Shown here in pieces: positions 36,522 through 44,400 of a DNA stretch of 64,000 bases (the first letter of the stretch is position 1; every line of letters starts with the position of its first letter). The translations under genes and the position numbers were made by a program. Source of the DNA: an uncultured Schlesneria sp. (GTDB lineage Bacteria > Planctomycetota > Planctomycetia > Planctomycetales > Planctomycetaceae); assembly GCA_903904835.1 (NCBI GenBank), contig CAIVEI010000070.1, positions 93,694-157,693 of the forward strand, written 5' to 3'. Under the pieces are notes generated by a model, which was not told where the DNA came from, did not search any database, and saw only the letters and a list, made by a program, of their open reading frames with translations.

Positions 36522-37822
36522 CGGCAGGTGTCCTCCTGGGATGCGATGACACATGTCTGTTGAGCTTGGAGAGGATCGTCGTCCCATGGCAGGTGGCCAA
36601 ACTTCCTGAGAGCTGCGCGGTTCACGAAATTAAAGTAGCGTTCCACGTGCGGCGACGTTGACCAGTTTCTGACGTAGGCGTCGTAGCCGTTCTGACCCAA
36701 CTTGTCTCGCAAATCGCGGGAAACCGAAATTTGATGCACTGCATTGAGAAGTTCATTGTCAGTTCGGTAAATCAGTCCCCCCTGGCTGTCGTCAACCATC
36801 TCGGCCAGACCGCCAATGTCACGAACAATCACGGGCGTCTTGCGGGCAAACGCTTCGATACAGATTAAGCCAAACGTCTCGTAGGTAATCGAAGGGACAA
36901 TGCAGGCCAACGCATGCTGATACAATGTTTTCAAATCCTGTTGTGACTGAAGGCCGAGAAATCGAACGCGAGGATTGTCAGCAGCCATTGACCGCAATAC
37001 AGGCTCGTAACTTCCTGTACCCGCGACGAGAAAGTCTGCGTCGGGGACCTGATCCCAGACCGCCAGCAGCGTCTGAAGTCCTTTAATCTTTTCGAGTCGA
37101 CCAACGAACAGGAAATAGGGGCGATCATGCGGCCGAGGTCCGGATTCCTCACCTTCGACGCAATCCATGAATAACGGCAGGTGATCCAATGACCGCAGAA
37201 ATCCGCGTTCGGCATGGATTTGCGCGGTGAAACGGCTCGGCGCTAGAAACTGGTCGACATGGCGCGAAGCACGTTTCAAAAGACCCGTATAACGCCAAAT
37301 CTGCGGCGGTCGCCGATGCATCACGGTACATTTGAGGCAGTCAGCCTTTTCGCAAGGCTTTTCGTCGTATTTCCAGAGGACATGAGTTGGGCAAATCAGC
37401 CAGTGCTCGTGCGTTGTGTACAACTTGACCGCGGCTCCTCGTTGGGGTTCCAGCTCCATGACGGTCGGTCCGAGCAATGACATATTATGATAATGAATCA
37501 CGTCGTATTTTTTGAGATTGAGCACCTCGGAAATTTGCTTGTGTTTCAGCAGTGGTCGGCCAGTCTGTTGCGTGAGCAATGGAGACAACCGACCAAATTG
37601 ACTGTGTAAAGAATGAACCGTCACGCGGGGATGGCTGGCGAATTCCACCTGTGGCTCAGCCGGATGGAGTAGACGGTAAGCATCGAGACAATGGACGACG
37701 TCGCAATGATGGCCCCTGTCGGCCAGCGCATGGCAGAGTCGACGAACGTACATCGCGTCTCCGCCAAAGCTATACGGCGGATAAAATGTCGTCATGTGCA
37801 GAAAATTCAATGGTCGGGGCAT
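36518..37822 (-). CDS. Glycosyltransferase family 4
   Basis: The 434-residue protein begins MPRPLNFLHMTTFYPPYSFG, the usual start of GT4/GT-B enzymes. Its C-terminal half has YFLFVGRLEKIKGLQTLLAV and the E-x7-E region within YETFGLICIEAFARKTPVIV, then DIGGLAEMV. A cysteine cluster (CPTHVLWKYDEKPCEKADCL) sits in the N-terminal half, as seen in some GT4 proteins. The ATG at 37822 was chosen; the open frame runs to 38113 but overlaps a decayed gene. It appears to be the first intact gene of the cluster. Confidence 0.92.
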   Translation of the reverse strand: MPRPLNFLHMTTFYPPYSFGGDAMYVRRLCHALADRGHHCDVVHCLDAYRLLHPAEPQVEFASHPRVTVHSLHSQFGRLSPLLTQQTGRPLLKHKQISEVLNLKKYDVIHYHNMSLLGPTVMELEPQRGAAVKLYTTHEHWLICPTHVLWKYDEKPCEKADCLKCTVMHRRPPQIWRYTGLLKRASRHVDQFLAPSRFTAQIHAERGFLRSLDHLPLFMDCVEGEESGPRPHDRPYFLFVGRLEKIKGLQTLLAVWDQVPDADFLVAGTGSYEPVLRSMAADNPRVRFLGLQSQQDLKTLYQHALACIVPSITYETFGLICIEAFARKTPVIVRDIGGLAEMVDDSQGGLIYRTDNELLNAVHQISVSRDLRDKLGQNGYDAYVRNWSTSPHVERYFNFVNRAALRKFGHLPWDDDPLQAQQTCVIASQEDTCR

Positions 37823-37874
37823 TACAGTTCCGTCGACGTTTCTCAGAGGAAAGGTTGATGTAGTTCGCAAACGC

Positions 37875-38246
37875 TCACGTCGCCGTTGGCAGAGATGAGA
37901 TTGCATGAAGCCAAAGACGTGAATCCTGTTTCTGAAGCTCAACCAGGGCATTGTAGCTTTGTATTGATTTTTCAAAAGCCCCCTGCTGCGCTCGAAACGT
38001 GTCGTGAAAATCAGGCATGCCATCCAACGAGAACTCGACTGCAAACAGTCGCAGGCTTTTCTCCTCGAGCGTTTGCGAGATCTGTTTGACCATACGATCA
38101 GTGAAGTCGCCATTGGTGGGAATTCGGGAATTTGAACTCAAGTCGAGCATCAAGCCGCCAATCAAATTCCCGATCTGAGGAAATTTTTTTTCCAACGCTT
38201 GTACGTCGGGTATCGTGCTCTGAAGAATGCTAATAGGAAAAAACGA
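37875..38246 (-). pseudogene. Internal fragment of a radical SAM protein
   Basis: The minus-strand frame contains LRLFAVEFSLDGMPDFHDTF, RAQQGAFEKSIQSYNALVEL and SRLWLHAISSLPTAT, which match the middle of radical SAM/SPASM-type enzymes. The N-terminal CxxxCxxC cluster and the C-terminal half are missing. Upstream sequence (ILQSTIPDVQALEKKFPQIG) continues the match until a TAG at 38247-38249. No start codon with a ribosome-binding site is seen. It is a decayed gene at the head of the polysaccharide cluster. Confidence 0.65.
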
Positions 38247-38475
38247 CTATCGAAACGCCATCAGAAATGGCGAGCGTGAAGCGACAATCGAGAGAAGCGA
38301 AACAGGCGAAGAAGCCGCCGCTCGATGCAAAGAAGCGAAGTTGCCGGTAAGGAGCGGTGGTCGCGACCACCTAAGTGCGTGGAAATCGGATGTTGTCGGC
38401 GGGGGAAGTTAAAAACTGCTAAAAAGGCTTTAAATACATAGCGTTTCATGCATTTTCAGAGATTTCGGAATTTCC

Positions 38476-38513
38476 TTATGAGTCCTCTGCTCTAACCGTT
38501 GAGCTACAGCCCC
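38476..38513 (-). repeat. 5' half of tRNA-Met (attachment-site scar)
   Basis: These 38 bases match 30475-30512, the 5' half of the intact tRNA-Met, with one difference in the D arm. The match starts at TTATGAGTC, exactly where the 3' half copy at 26347-26390 ends. Joined together the two half copies would rebuild a second tRNA-Met gene. Confidence 0.85.
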
Positions 38514-38700
38514 AAGCGAAGTGGTCACGAAGTATCTCGACATGTGCGATCTCCTGCAAGCCGGATGGCCGGATCATCCCGATTTGCAGGACAATTTCAG
38601 CACCCGCTGACATTCGAATGCCACTTCCCGCACAGGTTGCGAAAAGGTTGCATCAAAAGTCCGCAATTTTGGCCAAACCAGCGAATTCGGACGTTCAAAG
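38498..38700. repeat. Repeat beside the 5' tRNA half, copy A
   Basis: Starting inside the tRNA 5' end, the sequence continues through AGCGAAGTGGTCACGAAG, GGATGGCCGGATCATCCC and GCCACTTCCCGCACAG. A second, more diverged copy occupies 39932-40130. No gene is apparent in either copy. Confidence 0.7.
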
Positions 38701-39009
38701 GCGAACTCAAGAGATTCAATCGTCCTCGGCCTGGGCCGATTCGGGCGAAGAAGGTATTCACCAGATACGCTAAATCGTTTGACGTGGTTGAATGAAAGCT
38801 CACGTTTTGCCAGAAGCCCTGTTTACGCTGGCGAAGTGATGGAAGCTGTCGAGGCAGCGGCGCGGGGTTTATTGTAGGTTGAGACGGTCGACTTGTCAGA
38901 AGACTATTTGAAAGCCGCGGGTAAACTGTCAGAGCTTCGCGCGGGGTTTGCTGTTCGTAGACTGGCGAGGATTCCGAGTGATGCGTTGCGATGACAGAGC
39001 CAAAAAAAG

Positions 39010-39648
39010 TCAACCAATTTCATAAGTGTTAAACGTTTCAGGGAATCCGCGATCCGTGTTCGTGGATGATGAGTAGAAGTAGCTGATGCACGGATAACAC
39101 AGTCCGTGACTTGTGTTCGGCGGAATTACCGCGACCCAACTTGGCACCATATCCCATTGCTGATTCGATCCATTTCTTCGAACCCGGCGACAGTGACAAC
39201 ACTGAGTAATCAACCCGTCTCGATTTCTGTAAAGCCCTTCGTTCGGCTCGTACAAGATTTCCGTATGGGGTTGCTCTTGCACGAGCGAGTTGACGACCAA
39301 AATCCGCTCCGCGTCTCCTAATGGATAGCTCAACATGTGGAATCGGCGATACAACGCAGGGGATGAGCATTCATATTGGTGTTCCCACGGACGACTCTCG
39401 GCAAGTACCTTTGCGAAATTTTCCAGATAGAATGGCCGTAAAATCATTGGAATTGCATCCATGAAGCGGCTGCCGACAGACCACCGTTCGACACCGCCAC
39501 CATTACGCTCAGCAAATCGCACCCACCCTTGATTCACGTACGTGATTTCGAGATCTGCATTCAAGGCAAAAACAATGTCGTCCGAGTTGTCCAAGTCTTG
39601 AAACGAAAGTCCATCAAGGAGTTTTGAGAGAACCGGGTCGAAATGCAT
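39010..39648 (-). CDS. PAS-domain protein with a C-terminal cysteine motif
   Basis: The 212-residue protein has a PAS-like sensory domain (DIVFALNADLEITYVNQGWV, SRFMDAIPMILRPFYLENFA). A C-terminal module follows: ITQCCHCRRVRRNGSNQQWD, then TSHGLCYPCISYFY. The CxxC and SHGxCxxC pattern recurs at the ends of PAS and response-regulator proteins in several phyla. No output domain is seen, so it may pass a signal to a partner. It lies alone between the two tRNA-associated repeats, suggesting it came with them. Confidence 0.75.
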   Translation of the reverse strand: MHFDPVLSKLLDGLSFQDLDNSDDIVFALNADLEITYVNQGWVRFAERNGGGVERWSVGSRFMDAIPMILRPFYLENFAKVLAESRPWEHQYECSSPALYRRFHMLSYPLGDAERILVVNSLVQEQPHTEILYEPNEGLYRNRDGLITQCCHCRRVRRNGSNQQWDMVPSWVAVIPPNTSHGLCYPCISYFYSSSTNTDRGFPETFNTYEIG

Positions 39649-39931
39649 GTTGAATTTCTCACAGGGTCAACCGACCGAAATGAGCCATTTAGTTTTTGAT
39701 AGAAGTGATTATCCAATGAGGTGACGCCGGTTAAAAGTATTACGACGGTCCACCCTGTGACAATGCGAAAGATATTCAGTTGGGTGAAAACGATTTAAAA
39801 ATCAGGCTTTCCCTGACAAAGAAATGCCATTCGTCTGCGATAATCCCATCGTTTCGGTTGGATTCGTTGCGTTTGGCTTACCGGACGAACATTGAAGACT
39901 ACCATCAGAACCGCGTGGAACAACGGGTATG

Positions 39932-40130
39932 GTTGAGCCACTGTCCCAAGCGAAGTGGTCAAGAAGAATCAGGTCCTGTGTGATCCCGTGCAAGCGGGAT
40001 GGCCGGATCATCCCAAATCGCAGGCCAATTTCAGTGCCCACAGGTATTTAAAAGCCACTTCCCGCACAGCCGCAAAAATGGTTGCGTCAACAGTTTGCAC
40101 TCTTGGACTAAGCCGCGGACTGGGTGGATG
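39932..40130. repeat. Repeat beside a degenerate tRNA 5' end, copy B
   Basis: GTTGAGCCACTGTCCC (39932-39947) is a decayed tRNA-Met 5' end, followed by AAGCGAAGTGGTCA and the rest of the element seen at 38498-38700, including GGATGGCCGGATCATCCC. The greater divergence suggests an older event than copy A. Confidence 0.65.
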
Positions 40131-40329
40131 GCATATAAAATGACGATAGAGGCAGGGGAATCATTCAAAAAAGATCGTTTCAGACGATCGGTATTGGCCT
40201 GGAATCATCGCCAACGGTTTGGAGTTTGCGAAAATGCCTTGATTAACGCCATAAGTCCCGTTCAAAGTCGGCCGAATATCAAATGCAGGTCTCAACTTGA
40301 GATATTGAGCGGCGCTGTAACGCAAATCG

Positions 40330-40660
40330 AAGTCGGGCGATTCTCAGCCTGATGGGCTGACGGATATCAGCCCGGGGCGACCCCGTCTTCGAGGGCCGCC
40401 CCGGGTATTAATCCAAACAACCGTGAATTGCCCTGAAAGGGCAAGGGAAAACCGTCCGTCAAACAATGTGATGAAAATAGAGATCATTTTTGGCGGAAAA
40501 TCGGTGAATTTCTCGCCCGATGTTCTTCACCGGTCTCTCGTCATAACGTCCGTTGCCCTGACAGGGCAAAAGAAATTCACGACGGCCAACCCCAGGGCGG
40601 CGCTCGAAGACGAACTTGCCGCTGGGCTGGTATCCGCTGCCCCCACGGGGCAAACTCGAA
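40330..40660. repeat. GC-rich hairpins and CCCTGAAAGGGC-type repeats
   Basis: A strong hairpin (CCCGGGGCGACCC with GGGCCGCCCCGGG) lies near 40370-40405. Three short palindromes of one type follow: TTGCCCTGAAAGGGCAA at 40427, TTGCCCTGACAGGGCAA at 40552, and TGCCCCCACGGGGCA at 40638. I recall similar spaced palindromes in intergenic regions of other planctomycete genomes. No coding function is evident in 40131-41426. Confidence 0.6.
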
Positions 40661-40879
40661 GACCTCTATTAAAAAAACAGCGTGGCGGAATCGAGAGTCT
40701 CATGCGAACACCGTCTCGTGAAGGAGCGGTGCGTGAGCACCTTCCAAACGTTAAGAAACTGTCTTCGTGTGTCTATTGACATGCGACAAGTGTAAATGTA
40801 ATAAATATGAGATTGTGTGCCGCCGCGAAGCAGCGAGAGAGTAGTTTTGAGAAAGTAGAAAGTAGGTAATCGAAGTCTG

Positions 40880-41275
40880 GTGAACTCTGGTGAAGTCGCG
40901 CGAACTCAAGTGAAGTCTGGTGAATTTTTAATGACGAGGAACCGGGCGAATGTTGCTCAAAAGGCAATGAAATACGAGGAAATGTCGAAGTCGCGCGAAG
41001 TCGCTCGAACTTTTGCACACGAGTTTTGGCAGCGGGGGCATCGGCCGCATCACGATGAGAGGGCGAGGGTCCTGCTGGGCCGATGCGTGTCCCTCCTTCG
41101 CGGACCGGCGGGAGCCTCACTCTCCCGATAAAGTCGAAGTCGGTCGAACTGTGACGAACTCGATCGAACTCGATCGAACTCGTGCGCGGCGGAAAAAAGG
41201 GCCAAAAGCCTATGAAATACGGGGAATGGTCGAAGTCGAACAAACTCGATCGAACTTTGACACATATTTCGATCA
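40880..41275. repeat. Two copies of a GAAGTC/TCGATCGAAC-rich dispersed repeat
   Basis: The phrase ATGAAATACGAGGAAATGTC followed by GAAGTC units and GAACTTTTGCACAC (40966-41020) recurs as ATGAAATACGGGGAATGGTC with GAACTTTGACACAT (41213-41265). The units carry many short GAACTC/GATCGAAC sub-repeats. A reverse-complement copy is at 61565-61700. Open frames across these copies are artefacts of the short-period repeats. Confidence 0.75.
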
Positions 41276-41426
41276 TTTTTTGTTTGGGACTTGTTCTCTC
41301 AGGGATCGATTGAACGGGGTGGCGCAGGGTTTGAATCCGCTCCATACTTATTACACTCGTTTCAGGATTTGTTACGGATAACAATCCCATTCAATCTTGC
41401 GACAAACAACTGAGAGATCTCCAAAG

Positions 41427-44400
41427 ATGCGTAGACAATCTGCCTGGGTGACCGGCTTGCTGATGACGCTGATGATTGGCTGGCAAAGTCCGGCCATGGG
41501 TGCTGAGCCTGCTTTGAAGCTGAATAAAGGTGATCGGATTGCCTACATCGGCAACACCCTGGCGGACCGCATGCAGCACTCCGGCTGGCTGGAAACGTAT
41601 CTCTACGCTCTCTATCCCGAATTGGATCTCACCTTTCGGAATCTTGGTTTTTCCGGGGACGAACTGAAGCTCCGCCAGCGGGAAGAGAACTTCGGCAGCC
41701 CGGATCAATGGCTCGCCAAGACCAGGGCGAACGTGATTTTCTGCTTCTTTGGTTACAACGAAGCTCTTCGGGGCGCTCCGGCACTGGAAGGCTTTCGCAA
41801 GGATCTTGCCGAGACGATCGATGGGATGCTCGGCCAAAAATATGACGGTGAAACGAAGCCACAGCTCGTCTTCTTCTCACCCATCGCGCATGAAAATCTG
41901 AAGAACCCCAATCTGCCTGACGGCTCGGCCAACAACGAGAAGCTGGGGATTTATGCCAAGGCCATGCAGGAAGTCTGCAAAGCCAAAGGGGTCCTGTTTG
42001 TTGATCTTTTTTCAGCGACTCAAAAACTCTACGCCGCGGCCGCCAAACCGCTGACGATGAATGGTATTCATTTGCACGATCACGGGGACAGGGCCGTTGC
42101 CAACGTGATTGTGAAGGAGCTGTTTGGAGCCACCACGATCAACAAGGAGGAGAAGGAGCTTGAGCGATTGAGGCAGGCGGTTCTTGAGAAGAACTACGAA
42201 TGGTTCAGCCGTTACCGCGTGGTGGATGGCTACAACGTGTTTGGCGGCCGTTCCAAGCTGGCCTGGTTTGGACAGTCCAATGCAGACGTGATGATGCGTG
42301 AGATGGAAATTTTCGACGTAAAAACAGCCAACCGCGATCAGCGGGTCTGGGCGGTCGCTCGTGGCGGCGACCTGACGGTTGCGGATAACAATCTCCCCGC
42401 ACAACTGGAAGTCAAAACGAATATTCCAGGCCCCTTGCCGGGTGGCAAACATCTCTATCTCGGAGGCAAGGAAGCGATCGGCAAGATGAAGATTGCGGAC
42501 GGGATGCAGGTCAATCTGTTCGCATCCGAAGAAATGTTCCCCGAGTTGATCAAGCCGGTACAGATGGCAGTTGATACGAACGGTCGATTGTTTGCTTCGG
42601 TCTGGCCGTCTTACCCGCACTGGAATCCGACCGAACCGCGACGGGATAAAATCGTCTGTCTGCCTGATGATGACGGCGATGGGGTAGCGGATCGCTGTGT
42701 GACATTCGCGGACGAACTTAACAGCGTTACCGGTTTTGAATTCTGGGGGGGAGGGATGCTGGTGGCGGCGTTGCCCGAGCTCTGGTTCCTTAAGGATACC
42801 GATGGGGACGACAAGGCGGACGTGAAGATTCGGATGCTTCAAGGGTTATCCAGTGCTGACTCGCATCACTCGGCCAATGCGATGTTACTTGGGCCAGACG
42901 GATGGCTCTATTGGTCACGCGGGATTTTCAACGTGGCCGCAATCGAAACACCGACTCGCACATTCCGTTCGGGCGAGAGTGGCGTACATCGGTTTAATCC
43001 GCGCACATTCGAGATGGAATTCCATTTTCCGATCGGACCCAACCCACACGGCGATGTCTTCGATCAATGGGGTTTCCAGTTTGCCAACGATGGGACGGGA
43101 GGGAGCGGTTCTTACGTTAACATCGGCAAAGGGATTGGTTCCAAGCCGTGGTTCAAGATGCGAGTGCGCCCCGTGGCCGCGACGGGAATCCTTTCCAGCA
43201 GCCATTTCCCCGAAAAGAATCAGGGAAATTTCCTGATCTGTAACTGCATTGGTTTTCTCGGTGTGCTGCAGCATGAGGTAAACTACAACGGTGCCGAGAT
43301 TACCGCGACAGAAATCGAGCCGATCCTGGTCTCGAGCGATCCGAACTTTCGGCCATCGGATGTCGAGATCGGTAGCGATGGGGCGCTTTATGTGTCGGAC
43401 TGGAGCAACGCGATCATCGGCCACATGCAGCACAATATGCGCGATCCCAATCGGGACCATGAACATGGCCGTATTTATCGCGTGACTGCCAAAGACCGTC
43501 CCTTGCTGAAGCCATTGCAGCTGAAAGGGAAGCCGATTGCGGAAGTCTGCCAGGCATTTTTGACGAAAGAGAATGCGACTCGCTATCGGGCTCGTCTGGA
43601 ACTGAGCGGTCGCGAAACCAGCGAAGTCACCACCGAAGTTGGGAAGTGGATTCAAACACTGAATCCTGCGAAACCGGACGAAGCGCAGGCTTTGTTGGAA
43701 TGCCTGTGGGTGCAAGAAGAACACCGCGTTCCGAATTCGGAATTGATCGCAAAAGTGTTTGGCGCAGCGGAGCCACGGGTCCGCGCGGCGGCCATTCGAA
43801 CGCTGGGTCATTGGGGGACGAAAGTGGCCGGTTGGGATTCGACGTTGTTGGCTGCGGCACGAGACAACTCGCCGCTGGTGCGAGCCGAAGCGGTGAAGTC
43901 GGCCGTCTCGTTCGAAGGGGTTGCTGCCGCGGAAGTGATTTTTGAAGCCGCCACGCGACCTACCGACCCGGAATTAGAGACAGTTCTGAATTATGCTCGC
44001 GGAACGATCAATGTGGATAAGATGGTGCAGGAAGCCGTCGCTTCGGGAAAACCGTTGTCAAAGGCGGCTCAAGCGTATGCCCTGCGGAACGCGAGTGTCG
44101 ACGATCTCTTAAAACTCCCTCGCACCGAAGCGGTTTACGAGGCGATCCTGAAACGTCCCAACGCGTCTGCGGGGGCACTTCGTGAATCACTCAAGGGCTT
44201 GGCGGACTTGAAGAAGGCGAGTTCCCTTTCGATGCTGTTGGCATTGATCGAGGAACGCGATGCTAGCGGCCAGGCGGATGCTCTGGGTGGACTGGGTCAG
44301 TTGCTCGCGGAACAACCTGTGGCTGAGCTAAAGAAGGCTCGCAGTCGAATTGAGAACCTGGCATCCAAGGCTCAATCCCCTGCGATTCGTCAGCTTGGCT

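Noticed and set aside
40423..40660. A CRISPR array from the spaced short palindromes
   Set aside because: Only three units, irregular spacing, differing sequences and no cas genes.
40773..41390. A 205-codon minus-strand frame with repeated Ser/Phe/Asp phrases
   Set aside because: It is produced by the short-period GAAGTC/GATCGAAC repeats, which stay open on both strands; the same peptide phrases recur in the repeat copy at 61.5 kb.
42012..42842. A 276-codon minus-strand frame and other long frames opposite the giant gene
   Set aside because: They lie wholly within the well-supported 1642-residue multidomain gene and show no family features.
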